From: Serratia marcescens
GTDB taxonomy: Bacteria > Pseudomonadota > Gammaproteobacteria > Enterobacterales > Enterobacteriaceae
Length of the DNA stretch: 64,000 nucleotides
Direction: 5' to 3'
Assembly: GCF_006715005.1 (NCBI RefSeq)
Contig: NZ_VFMJ01000001.1
Location: 1,984,001-2,048,000 of the forward strand
Every line of letters begins with the position of its first letter. Within the stretch, counting starts at the first letter, position 1. Positions 7,428 to 15,776 of this stretch are shown piece after piece. A program made the position numbers and the translations under genes. The notes under the pieces are model-generated. The model worked only from the letters and a program-made list of their open reading frames with translations. It was not told the DNA's origin and searched no databases.

Positions 7428-9353
7428 TCACCGTTGCACATCCGCACTGTCGTTTAACTGCGGTTTACTTTGCGCCGGATCGCCGGGCTGCGACGCGTTG
7501 GCCGGGTCGAAAATATGGTCGAGGATCGCGCGGGCGGTCGGCCCCGCCACCACGCCGTCGCCACCGCCGTTTTCCAGGATCAGCGCCATCGCCACCCGGG
7601 GGGTTTTGTAAGGCGCGAACAGCGTATAGAAGATGTGATCGCGCAGCCGCACCGGGATCATTTTGGCGTTGTAAGTCTGGTTTTGCTTCAGGCTGAACAC
7701 CTGCGAGGTGCCGGATTTGGCGGCGATCTGATACGGCGCGGTGTGGAACAGTTTGTAACCGGTGCCGTTCGGCAGGTTGGCCATGCCGTACATGCCGTTG
7801 CGCACGATGCCCCAGTAAGGCGAGTGGGGATCGCCGATCTGCGCCGCTTGCGCCGGCGGCTGATAGCGTGTGACCCGGTTGCCCTGCTGCAGCGAATACA
7901 GCAGGTGCGGCGTTTTCACCTGGCCGTTGTTGATCAGCGTGGTCAGCGCCTTAACCATTTGGATCGGCGTCGCCACCCAATACCCCTGGCCGATGCCCAC
8001 CGAAACCGTATCCCCCTGATACCAGCCTTTTTTGTGCACCTTCAGCTTCCAGTCGCGGCTCGGCAGCACGCCGCGGTACTCTTCGTTCAGATCGATGCCG
8101 GTGGACTGGCCGTAGCCGAACTGGCTCAGCCAGTGGTGAATACGATCGATGCCCATCTCATACGCCACCTGATAAAAGAAGGTGTCGGCGGACTCCTCGA
8201 TCGCTTTGGTGACGTTGAGCATGCCGTGGCCGGTTTTCAGCCAGTCACGGTAGCGGCGCTCGGTGCCGGGCAGCGTCCAGGTCGGCGCGCCGAAAAAGGT
8301 GGTGGTGGGCGTGATCACCCCGGCAAACAGCGCAGAAACGGCCATGTAGGGCTTCACCGTCGACGCCGGCGGGTACAAGCCCTGAGTGACGCGGTTGATC
8401 AGCGGCAGATCCGGGTTGGTCAGCAGCGTCTTATAGGCCTGATAGCCGATGCCTTTGACGAAAGGATTGGGATCGTAGCTGGGGCTGGAGACCATCGCCA
8501 GGATGCCGCCGTCGCGCGGATCTTCCACCACCACCGCGGCGCGCTGCCCCTTCAGCACCGATTCGATGTACTGCTGCAGCGGCAAATCCAGCGTCAGGTA
8601 GATGTTCTTGCCGGCCTTCGGCGGCTGCTCCTTCAGCAGGCGGATCACCCGCCCGTGGTTATCCACCTCCACCTCCTGATAGCCGGTGGTGCCGTGCAGT
8701 TCGGACTCGTAATAGGCCTCGATGCCCTGTTTGCCGATGTTGCGGTCGGCGGCATAGTTCTCGCTCAGCCCGGCCTTGTCCAGGCGTTTGAGATCGCTGT
8801 CGTTGATCTTCGACACATAGCCCAGTACGTGTGCCAGCTGGGCGCCGTAAGGATATTCACGCTGTTGATAGGTATCGATCGTCACCCCGTCGAAACGGTA
8901 TTGATTGACGGCAAAGCGCGCCACCTCGGTGTCGCTCAGCCCGGCTTTGAGCGTCACCGGCTTGTAACGGCTGTTGTGGTGCATGTCGTCGCGAAACGCG
9001 CTGATGTCTTCCGGCGTCAGGTCGACGATCGGCGTCAGCGCCTGCAGCAACGCCGCCATGTCGGTGATTTTGCTGGGCGTGATCTCGATACGATACAGTG
9101 TCACGTTTCGCACCAGCGGAGTGCCGTTACGATCGAAGATCAGCCCGCGGCTGGGGGCGATCGGCAGCATCTTGATGTCATTCTGGTTGGAGCGCGTCTG
9201 GTAAAAGCCGTGCTGGCGGATTTGCAGCCGGTAGAGGTTGACGATCAATACGCCGAAGCAGACCACCACCAGCGCCAGCGCCACGCCTGCCCGGCCGATA
9301 AACAGCCTTTCTTCCGCAGAGTGGTCGCGAATTGTTTCTTTTAACAGGGCCAT
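7428..9353 (-). CDS. PBP2-like (MrdA-type) peptidoglycan transpeptidase
   Basis: A 641-residue class B penicillin-binding protein, close to the length of E. coli PBP2. There is one membrane helix at about 23-43, then the pedestal with RGLIFDRNG and EYPYGAQLAHVLGYV, then the transpeptidase with STVK (Ser331), SAD (388-390) and KSGT (546-549). Such enzymes cross-link lateral-wall peptidoglycan with RodA. No rodA or rlpA lies beside it, so this is probably a second copy alongside a normal mrdA elsewhere. The downstream gene on the same strand is a PBP3 homologue, giving a two-gene unit comparable to the alternative PBP pair of Salmonella. Confidence 0.87.
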   Translation of the reverse strand: MALLKETIRDHSAEERLFIGRAGVALALVVVCFGVLIVNLYRLQIRQHGFYQTRSNQNDIKMLPIAPSRGLIFDRNGTPLVRNVTLYRIEITPSKITDMAALLQALTPIVDLTPEDISAFRDDMHHNSRYKPVTLKAGLSDTEVARFAVNQYRFDGVTIDTYQQREYPYGAQLAHVLGYVSKINDSDLKRLDKAGLSENYAADRNIGKQGIEAYYESELHGTTGYQEVEVDNHGRVIRLLKEQPPKAGKNIYLTLDLPLQQYIESVLKGQRAAVVVEDPRDGGILAMVSSPSYDPNPFVKGIGYQAYKTLLTNPDLPLINRVTQGLYPPASTVKPYMAVSALFAGVITPTTTFFGAPTWTLPGTERRYRDWLKTGHGMLNVTKAIEESADTFFYQVAYEMGIDRIHHWLSQFGYGQSTGIDLNEEYRGVLPSRDWKLKVHKKGWYQGDTVSVGIGQGYWVATPIQMVKALTTLINNGQVKTPHLLYSLQQGNRVTRYQPPAQAAQIGDPHSPYWGIVRNGMYGMANLPNGTGYKLFHTAPYQIAAKSGTSQVFSLKQNQTYNAKMIPVRLRDHIFYTLFAPYKTPRVAMALILENGGGDGVVAGPTARAILDHIFDPANASQPGDPAQSKPQLNDSADVQR

Positions 9354-9554
9354 GCAGTGCCGGTACCTTTTGCGTCACATTTCCCCGCAAAATCAGGGAG
9401 CTGAAAAGCCGGCAAGCATAGCGTTATCGGGCGCGACGCCCCATGAAAAGGTTGCTAATGAAATGGCATAACTGTTTCAGCATATTGGAATGTTACCGGC
9501 GGCTATTTTTTCACCGCGATCCCCATTGAGCCGCCGTTCGCCCCAATGCTACAA

Positions 9555-9570
9555 TGTGATCTAAATCACA
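9555..9570 (+). promoter_or_regulatory. CRP site, near-perfect palindrome
   Basis: TGTGATCTAAATCACA matches the CRP consensus TGTGA-N6-TCACA at all 10 defined positions, and the symmetry extends to flanking AA/TT. It lies about 85 bases before the ATG at 9648 and about 200 bases from the divergent PBP2 homologue, so it could serve either. Confidence 0.65.
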
Positions 9571-9647
9571 TTATTCCCGTTATCCCCCCGCATTTCCCTG
9601 TCGGCGCCCTGCCGGATGCGGCTTTTCGTTACATAGGATCGAGTTCG

Positions 9648-9929
9648 ATGAGTACCATTGCCACCGGTTTAGTCATGATGCGCTGGGAGTTGCTGAGCGC
9701 CGTGATGATGTTCTTCGCCAGCCAGTTAAACGTCGTTTGCCGTAAAACCAGCCGCAACGGCATGGCGTTCATGTTCAGCAGCCTGGGCCTGTTTACCGCC
9801 TGCTGGTTCGTGATGGGCCTGATGGGCATCCACCTTACCCTGGAAGCCTTCACCCAGTTCTGGTCATCGGCCTGGGATCGCTACGTGGACGTGGTCAGCA
9901 CCATGCCGGTCGATTGGCCGATGCCATAA
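9648..9929 (+). CDS. Small inner-membrane protein of unknown function
   Basis: A 93-residue protein with two likely membrane helices (about residues 10-26 and 40-60) and a C-terminal tail ending PVDWPMP. I do not recognise the family. The ATG at 9648 is chosen because the extra 34 residues of the longer reading from 9546 would cross the CRP site and do not look like protein. GGATCGAG just upstream is a weak ribosome site. A consensus CRP site about 85 bases upstream suggests control by carbon status. It converges on the MarR gene, 36 bases away. Confidence 0.6.
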   Translation: MSTIATGLVMMRWELLSAVMMFFASQLNVVCRKTSRNGMAFMFSSLGLFTACWFVMGLMGIHLTLEAFTQFWSSAWDRYVDVVSTMPVDWPMP

Positions 9930-9965
9930 TCTCGCCGCGGGGGCGGCGCACCGGCCGCCCAGCGA

Positions 9966-10424
9966 TTATTCCGCGTCCGTTGACGGCGCCGCCGCCAGCC
10001 GCGCCATCAACGCCCCCGCCTCAATCAACAGCGCCTGCTCCCGCTCCGTTAAACAGCTCTCCATCGCCGCCAACAGCCACGCCTCACGCCGGCTGCGGCT
10101 TTGCTCCAGCAGGCCCAGTCCGGCGGACGTCAGGCGCACCCGCACCCGGCGTTTGTCTTCGGCATCCGGCGTGCGCACCAGCAGCCCGTCGGCCTCCAGC
10201 TCACGCAACGCGGCCGCCAGGTTAGAGGAACGCATGCGCTCCGATTCCGCCAGCAGCGACGGCGTCGCCTCGCCCCCGTGGCGATCGATAGCCCCCAACA
10301 GCATTAGCTGGGCCCAGGATTTTTCGTCGCTGCGCGACTCGCGCCGCAAACGGCGCACCAGCGACATTAACTGCGTGCGCAGCAGCGACACGTCTTCAGG
10401 GTGATCTTTTTTCATTGGCATCAT
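9966..10424 (-). CDS. MarR-family transcriptional regulator
   Basis: A 152-residue winged-helix regulator. The core SWAQLMLLGAIDRHGGEATPS, helix-turn-helix AESERMRSSNLAAALRELEADGLL and wing RTPDAEDKRRVRVRLT are standard MarR features. It is divergent from mdtG across a 241-base AT-rich region, so mdtG is an obvious candidate target. The start is uncertain: ATG codons at 10424, 10421 and 10415 are all in frame and none has a clear ribosome site. Confidence 0.85.
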   Translation of the reverse strand: MMPMKKDHPEDVSLLRTQLMSLVRRLRRESRSDEKSWAQLMLLGAIDRHGGEATPSLLAESERMRSSNLAAALRELEADGLLVRTPDAEDKRRVRVRLTSAGLGLLEQSRSRREAWLLAAMESCLTEREQALLIEAGALMARLAAAPSTDAE

Positions 10425-10665
10425 CTAGCGTTCAGTTTATCCCTGCTTTCACACCGCCGGATCGCGCGGTGCCCTTCCTGGCTACCGCGCCGCTCTGGCT
10501 TAACCTAGTTACCTATGATAATATATCTATTAATATATAGCAAAAAAGACACTGCATCGGCAGGGTTACGTTTGCTCACGCATTTGCTCCTCGCCGATTA
10601 ATTTGCAGTGTTATTATTATTTTGCTTAATAAATCCCTCCTTATTCAACGTGGTACGGTAAGCCG

Positions 10666-11865
10666 ATGGAAGCGTGGAAAGTCAATCTGATCTCGGTCTG
10701 GCTCGGGTGTTTCTTCACCGGGCTGGCGATGAGCCAAATCCTCCCTTTTCTGCCGCTGTACGTCGAACAGCTCGGCGTCAGCGATCACCAATCCCTCAGC
10801 CTGTGGTCCGGGCTGGTGTTCAGTGGCACCTTTTTGGTCTCGGCGGTGGTGTCGCCGCTGTGGGGCAGCCTGGCCGACCGCAAAGGCCGCAAGCTGATGC
10901 TGCTGCGCGCCTCGCTGGGCATGGCGATCGTCATCGCGCTGCAGGGGCTGGCCACCAACGTCTGGCAGCTGTTCGCGCTGCGCGCCCTGATGGGGCTGAC
11001 GTCCGGCTATATTCCCAACGCCATGGCGCTGGTCGCCTCGCAGGCGCCGCGCGATAAAAGCGGCTGGGCGCTGGGCACGCTCTCTACCGGGCAGATCTCC
11101 GGCGTGATCGCCGGGCCGCTGTTAGGCGGGCTGATGGCCGATCATCTGGGGCTGCGGGTGGTGTTTTTCGTCACCGCCGGGCTGATGTTCGTCAGCTTCC
11201 TGGTGACGCTGTTCCTGATTAAAGAGCGGCGCATCACGGTGAAAAAAGCGGATCAGCTGAGCGGCAAGGCGGTATTCCGTTCGCTGCCCTATCCGACGCT
11301 GATCGTCACGCTGTTCGTTTGTACCCTGATGATCCAGCTGGCTAACTCGTCCATCAGCCCGATCCTGACGCTGTTCATCCGCGAGCTGTCGGGCGACGTC
11401 AGCAATATCGCCTTTGTCAGCGGCATGATCGCCGCCGTGCCTGGCATTGCGGCGCTGATCTCGGCGCCGCGCCTCGGGCGGCTCGGCGATCGCATCGGCA
11501 CCGCGCGCATCCTGATCGCCGCGCTGTTGTTCACCACCGGCCTGTTCGCCGTGATGGCCTGGGTCAATACGCCATTACAGCTGGGCATTCTGCGCTTCCT
11601 GCTGGGTTTTGCCGACGGCGCGCTGATGCCGGCGGTGCAGGCGTTGCTGCTGAGGTATTCCTCCGATCAGGTGACCGGGCGCATCTTCGGTTATAACCAA
11701 TCCTTCATGTACCTGGGCAACGTGGTCGGCCCGCTGCTGGGATCGGGCATTTCGGCGATGATGGGGTTCCGCTGGGTGTTCGCCGTCACGGCGGTATTGG
11801 TGCTTTGCAATGCGCTGCAGCTGCGCCGTCAGTTCAAAAAAGTGGAGAGTCAACGCGCGGGATAA
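10666..11865 (+). CDS. mdtG: MdtG, MFS multidrug efflux transporter
   Basis: A 399-residue transporter with twelve predicted membrane helices. Its segments [64 protein letters not shown] and [13 protein letters not shown] line up with E. coli MdtG, a drug/H+ antiporter of the DHA1 group. The motif A region [12 protein letters not shown] between helices 2 and 3 is intact. It is divergent from a MarR regulator. The upstream region has a TTTGCTC direct repeat at 10571-10577 and 10583-10589, which may be regulatory. Confidence 0.88.
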   Translation: MEAWKVNLISVWLGCFFTGLAMSQILPFLPLYVEQLGVSDHQSLSLWSGLVFSGTFLVSAVVSPLWGSLADRKGRKLMLLRASLGMAIVIALQGLATNVWQLFALRALMGLTSGYIPNAMALVASQAPRDKSGWALGTLSTGQISGVIAGPLLGGLMADHLGLRVVFFVTAGLMFVSFLVTLFLIKERRITVKKADQLSGKAVFRSLPYPTLIVTLFVCTLMIQLANSSISPILTLFIRELSGDVSNIAFVSGMIAAVPGIAALISAPRLGRLGDRIGTARILIAALLFTTGLFAVMAWVNTPLQLGILRFLLGFADGALMPAVQALLLRYSSDQVTGRIFGYNQSFMYLGNVVGPLLGSGISAMMGFRWVFAVTAVLVLCNALQLRRQFKKVESQRAG

Positions 11866-12010
11866 CGGGAAATGCGGGGAAACGCCTCAAGCAGTGGTGG
11901 GACAATGACGCCCATCAACCGTGCCACCACTGCCAAAGGCGGCCGTAGCCTACTCGACGCGGCGGTCATTTAATATTTATGTAAGTAAATAAAGTGTTGC
12001 GGGCGTGTTG

Positions 12011-12030
12011 AGGGCCGCCGCAGCGGCCCT
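12011..12030. terminator. GC-rich hairpin downstream of the SnoaL-like gene
   Basis: AGGGCCGC (12011-12018) and GCGGCCCT (12023-12030) pair over 8 bases with a 4-base loop, 6 bases beyond the stop codon at 12037. Neither strand has a T-run, so termination by this alone is uncertain. Confidence 0.35.
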
Positions 12031-12036
12031 TGCGGA

Positions 12037-12528
12037 TCAGAACATGGTATTGTCGTTGGCCGATTTTTCCGGCACATCCTGATTGACGTCCCAATGCTCG
12101 GTGATTTTCCCCTGATCGTTCACCCGATAAATATCCACGCTGGCGGTGCCGCGATCCTGCGGGTTATTTTGGTATTTGACGTGAACGTAGACCAGATCGC
12201 CGTTGACCGCGCTGCGGTATATTTTGGCGCTGTACTGCGGATTGTCTTTAAAGGTCTGGCTGAAGAAATCCAGGAACGGCTTGATGCCGTCGCCGACGAA
12301 CGGGTTATGCTGCTTGTAGTTTTCCACAATCAGCCTCTGCGCCACGCCGATGTCGTGACGGTTGAAGAAGCCCGCGTACAGATCCTCCACCACCTTCAGC
12401 TTCTGCTGGGCATGATGATAGCCGCCTTTGCCGGCCGATTTGTAAGACGCCGCCTGATCCGTTGACAGCGCCGGGTAACTCGCCAGCAAGCCGCCGACGA
12501 TCGCACAGGTGATCAATGCCTTTTTCAT
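12037..12528 (-). CDS. Exported SnoaL-like (NTF2-fold) protein
   Basis: A 163-residue protein with a signal peptide (about residues 1-22) and a SnoaL/NTF2-like domain: VVEDLYAGFFNRHDIG, VENYKQHNPFVGDGI, then strands containing GDLVYVHVKYQ and ending KITEHWDVNQDVPE. In this superfamily the fold binds small hydrophobic molecules and sometimes catalyses. The export signal is notable because most SnoaL proteins are cytoplasmic. It starts 9 bases after the stop of the MoaF-like gene, so the two form an operon under the Fur box at 13014. Function unknown. Confidence 0.75.
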   Translation of the reverse strand: MKKALITCAIVGGLLASYPALSTDQAASYKSAGKGGYHHAQQKLKVVEDLYAGFFNRHDIGVAQRLIVENYKQHNPFVGDGIKPFLDFFSQTFKDNPQYSAKIYRSAVNGDLVYVHVKYQNNPQDRGTASVDIYRVNDQGKITEHWDVNQDVPEKSANDNTMF

Positions 12529-12537
12529 AACTGCTCC

Positions 12538-12990
12538 TTATTTTCCTGAGTGACCTACGATTTTCAGCTGCCCTTTCAGATGGGTGAAGCTGCCGTCCTT
12601 GGCGGCGATGTTGGTGTACACCTCGCCGCGCTCAAAGTCCTCGATATGCGTCACGTTGTCGCCGGACTGCGGTTCGTGCCAATAAACCATGTAAACCTTC
12701 GGCCGAATCTCCACTGCGGTGTACTGCACCGTATCGGTGATGCCCTGCGACGCCTCGCCGATACCGGTGAAGGTCATGGTCTTGTCATCGGTAAAATCCA
12801 GCTTGAAGGCGAAATCGCCGAAGGTCACCTGCACCACTTTACCGACCGCAATGAACTGCCCGTGTTTTTCCGTCATCGTCGCCGCCTTACTGTTTGTCAG
12901 GGAGGGTTGCGCCGCCGTAGCGGCAGGCAATGCCAGGGGGAAAGTCAGGGCTATCGCCAACGCAATGCCCGTTCGCTTCACTGTTTTCAT
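12538..12990 (-). CDS. Exported MoaF-like protein
   Basis: A 150-residue protein with a signal peptide (about residues 1-27) followed by a single lipocalin-like MoaF domain: GKVVQVTFGDFAFKLDFTDDKTMTF, then VQYTAVEIRPKVYMVYWHE and NVTHIEDFERGEVYTNI. MoaF family proteins are named from the Klebsiella monoamine regulon and their chemistry is poorly known. A strong GGAGAAGGA site precedes the ATG, and a Fur-box match lies 24-42 bases upstream of the start, which predicts induction when iron is scarce. It is the first gene of an operon with the SnoaL-like protein. Confidence 0.75.
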   Translation of the reverse strand: MKTVKRTGIALAIALTFPLALPAATAAQPSLTNSKAATMTEKHGQFIAVGKVVQVTFGDFAFKLDFTDDKTMTFTGIGEASQGITDTVQYTAVEIRPKVYMVYWHEPQSGDNVTHIEDFERGEVYTNIAAKDGSFTHLKGQLKIVGHSGK

Positions 12991-13301
12991 CGTTCCTTCT
13001 CCTTTCCGTGGTTGAAAACGAGAATCATTATTATTTCTTAAGGGTTGGCGGAAATATAAGAATAATCTCTATTCCCATCAGGCACCTGGCGGCAAAAAAA
13101 GACGGGGGGAAATCGCGGTAAAATGGCATGGCAATAGCGCATTCTGGCCCTTGGTTTTAACGCAATGAACGGGATTACTGCTTTCAGGGAAGGAAACAAC
13201 TCGGGGATTCGATAGGTCTATAGCGCAGATCGCTTTAAGCTAATGCGTATTTGTTCTTAAGGCCGCCCGCCGCTGCAAAACGGCGGCGAACGGCACGGCG
13301 T
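12991..13301. other. Intergenic region with Fur box
   Basis: 311 bases between the MoaF-like gene and the stop of the VOC gene. Besides the Fur box (13014-13032) and a GC-rich imperfect hairpin at about 13262-13290 that could end the VOC transcript, I see nothing coding. Confidence 0.5.
13014..13032. promoter_or_regulatory. Fur box upstream of the MoaF/SnoaL operon
   Basis: GAAAACGAGAATCATTATT matches the 19-base Fur consensus GATAATGATAATCATTATC at 15 positions. It ends 24 bases before the start codon of the MoaF-like gene, where a bound Fur dimer would block transcription or RNA polymerase entry. Iron-dependent repression is inferred. Confidence 0.65.
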
Positions 13302-13736
13302 TTAACGCAGCCAGGGGGTATGGGTGACGCCAACCAGCAAGCCTTCCGGGCTAAGCAAACGGGTAACGCTCTGCCCCCACGGCTCTTCGCGATTGGCGAC
13401 CAACAGCCGATAACCGCGATCGACCAGCCCCTGGGTGGCTACCGCCATGTCGGCCACGTCAAACTCGATCCATGCCTGCGGCACCGCGAGATCCGCCGGC
13501 CAGCGATCGTCGCCAAAGCAGGACTGCGCCGCCTGCGCCAGCGGCCACAGGGCAAAATGCTTCACCCCGTCCAGCGCGCCTTGCTCCGACAGCAGATAGG
13601 TTTCGTTGCCCGGCATCGGCTTGAGCGGCAGCCCCAGCGCCTCGACATAAAACGCCTTGCTCTCGTCGCTCTCACGCGTGATGGGCCCGAATCCGGCGAC
13701 AAACAACACGCCCAGCCCGGCAAACTGTTGATCCAT
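13302..13736 (-). CDS. VOC-fold (glyoxalase/dioxygenase superfamily) protein
   Basis: A 144-residue protein with two beta-alpha-beta-beta-beta halves: LFVAGFGPITRESDESKAFYVEALGLPL in the first and WIEFDVADMAVATQGLVDRGYRLLV with a final LSPEGLLVGVTHTPWL in the second. The pattern is that of VOC-family proteins such as glyoxalase-like or antibiotic-binding proteins. The catalytic ligands are not clear enough to name a reaction. The ATG at 13736 has an AGGGAG site, so the longer reading to 13841 is rejected. It lies 17 bases after the AraC gene and is probably co-transcribed with it. Confidence 0.72.
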   Translation of the reverse strand: MDQQFAGLGVLFVAGFGPITRESDESKAFYVEALGLPLKPMPGNETYLLSEQGALDGVKHFALWPLAQAAQSCFGDDRWPADLAVPQAWIEFDVADMAVATQGLVDRGYRLLVANREEPWGQSVTRLLSPEGLLVGVTHTPWLR

Positions 13737-13753
13737 GCTGCACTCCCTTTCGG

Positions 13754-14623
13754 TTAGCGCCCCAGCCGCACCTGCAGCGGAGCAAATCCATAGGCCGCCT
13801 TGAAGCGGTTGCTGAAATGGCTGGCGGAACTGAAGCCGCACGCCAGCGCGATCTCGGTGATCGGCTGTTGGCTATGCCGCAACAGCTGTTCCGCCCGCTG
13901 CAGCCGGGCGCGCATCACGAACTGGTGCGGCGCCAGGCCGGTGGCGTGCTTGAACATGCGGGCGAAATGGTATTCGCTCAACCCGGCCTGCGCCGCCAGA
14001 TCCGCCAACAGCAAAGGCCGATCGAGGTGGCTTGCGATATATTCCCGCACCCGCCGGGCTACCGCAGGAGCCAGGCCGCCGCGCACCGGCGGCAGCTTCC
14101 ACTGCAGCTGGCTGTAACGCTGGATCAGGTGTGACATCAGCAGGTTCGACGCGCTGCTGAGCGCCAGCAGATTGGCGCTGTCCTGCCAATCGCAGTTGAG
14201 CAAAAACTGGCGGTACAGCAGCGTGATCTGCGGATCTTCGCCGAAGCTGCGCTGCTCCACGTTGATCGCCGCCGGGCTGCGATCCCAGGTCTGCTCCGCC
14301 AGCTGCCGCAGATGCCCATCGGTGCAATACAGGTGCACGAACGACAGATCGCTGCGCACATCCCAGGTGGAGGCGTATTGGCGCGGCATGATGCAGAACC
14401 GATCCGGCCCGCCGCCGTTGCGCCAGCCGCCCGGCACCTGCTGGTAGCACTCATAGCCGTCGGCGACGTACAGGCTCAGGGTATGGTGGTCGGCGCTTTC
14501 CTGCGTGACGCGATCGTTGCAGTTGGACCAGGCGGCCAGCTCCACGCCGGTGCCCAGCAGCACGCTGCCGTGCAGCCGCGCCTTGTGCTCACGCAGTGTT
14601 TCAAACGCCTGATAGTTGGACAT
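13754..14623 (-). CDS. AraC-family transcriptional regulator
   Basis: A 289-residue protein. The C-terminal 100 residues hold two helix-turn-helix motifs: LADLAAQAGLSEYHFARMFKHATG and ITEIALACGFSSASHFSNRFKAAYG, followed by FAPLQVR. The N-terminal part has no clear family pattern. The ATG at 14623 (MSNYQAF) is chosen. The longer reading to 14893 would run into the divergent transporter gene. It lies back to back with the DMT exporter and upstream of a VOC protein gene, both possible targets. Confidence 0.85.
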   Translation of the reverse strand: MSNYQAFETLREHKARLHGSVLLGTGVELAAWSNCNDRVTQESADHHTLSLYVADGYECYQQVPGGWRNGGGPDRFCIMPRQYASTWDVRSDLSFVHLYCTDGHLRQLAEQTWDRSPAAINVEQRSFGEDPQITLLYRQFLLNCDWQDSANLLALSSASNLLMSHLIQRYSQLQWKLPPVRGGLAPAVARRVREYIASHLDRPLLLADLAAQAGLSEYHFARMFKHATGLAPHQFVMRARLQRAEQLLRHSQQPITEIALACGFSSASHFSNRFKAAYGFAPLQVRLGR

Positions 14624-14804
14624 CGCCGGCCCCGTTGTTCGACATGCCGACAGTGTAAAGAGTGGCGCCACCGCATACCAGCCGCCGCCCCGCGCTTTTG
14701 GCAAAAAAAGCGCAAGAATATGCAACTGAGCGCAAAGCGCTGCAAGCGCCGCCGCGCGCCAAAGCGGATACTGCGCCATCGGTTTTTTCGGAGTAACAAA
14801 TAGA

Positions 14805-15722
14805 ATGAATGCGCTGTTGTACCTCGCCGTGGTGCTGATTTGGGGCACCACCTGGATTGCGATCACCCTGCAACAGGAAGGGCCGGTGGCCATTCCCGTC
14901 TCGATCGCTTACCGCTTCGCCATTGCCGCCGCGGTGATGTTCGCCGTGCTGTTGCTAACGCGCCGCCTGCGCCGCCTCGCCCCGCGCGATCATCTGTTCT
15001 GCGTGCTGCAGGGCTGCTGCGTATTCGGCTTCAACTTCTTCTGCTTCTACCACGCGGCCGCCTACATCAGCAGCGGGCTGGAATCGGTGATCTTCTCGAT
15101 GGCGGTGCTGTTCAATGCCCTCAACAGCCTGCTGTTTTTCCGCCAGCGCCCCAGCCCCAACTTGCTGCCGGCGGCGCTGCTGGGTTTGACCGGCATCGTG
15201 GCGCTGTTCTGGCAAGATCTGGCCGCCACCCGCATGGCGCCGGAGCTGCTTAAAGGCATCGGCCTGAGCGCGCTCGGTACCTACGGTTTCTCGCTGGGCA
15301 ACATGATCAGCACGCGCCATCAGCGCCGCGGGCTGGATATCTTTTCCACCAATACCTACGCCATGACCTACGGCGCGCTGTTGATGGCGCTGATCGCCCT
15401 GGCGCAGGGCGCATCGTTCCAGATGGAATACAGCAGCCGCTATATCGGCTCCCTGCTGTACCTGGCGATCTTCGGATCGGTGATCGCCTTCGCCGCTTAC
15501 TTCAGCCTGCTCGGCCGCATCGGCGCCGGCGCGGCGGCCTACAGCACCCTGTTGTTCCCGCTGGTGGCGCTGACCATCTCAACGATCTACGAAGGCTATC
15601 AGTGGCACTTCAACGCCGTGCTGGGCCTGTGCCTGATCCTGCTGGGCAACCTGGTGATGTTCGCCAAGCCGACGCTGAAATGGCGGCGGGCGGGTATCTC
15701 AAAACAAAACTCAACCCTTTGA
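14805..15722 (+). CDS. EamA/DMT-family transporter
   Basis: A 305-residue membrane protein with ten predicted helices in two EamA repeats. The opening YLAVVLIWGTTWIAI and the mid-protein ALGTYGFSLGNMISTRHQRRG are typical of the drug/metabolite transporter superfamily. These export amino acids, drugs or metabolites, and the substrate here cannot be told. It is divergent from the AraC regulator with a 181-base gap, an arrangement common for regulator-exporter pairs. A GGAG lies 12 bases before the ATG, slightly long. Confidence 0.82.
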   Translation: MNALLYLAVVLIWGTTWIAITLQQEGPVAIPVSIAYRFAIAAAVMFAVLLLTRRLRRLAPRDHLFCVLQGCCVFGFNFFCFYHAAAYISSGLESVIFSMAVLFNALNSLLFFRQRPSPNLLPAALLGLTGIVALFWQDLAATRMAPELLKGIGLSALGTYGFSLGNMISTRHQRRGLDIFSTNTYAMTYGALLMALIALAQGASFQMEYSSRYIGSLLYLAIFGSVIAFAAYFSLLGRIGAGAAAYSTLLFPLVALTISTIYEGYQWHFNAVLGLCLILLGNLVMFAKPTLKWRRAGISKQNSTL

Positions 15723-15776
15723 AGCCATTGGCGAATATCGTTATCATCAGGTTTTGTTGATAATGGATGATGGCAA

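Noticed and set aside
7470..9344. A 624-codon open frame on the plus strand opposite the PBP2 gene
   Set aside because: Antisense shadow of GC-rich coding sequence. The minus-strand protein has all three transpeptidase motifs, and the plus-strand translation has no recognisable fold.
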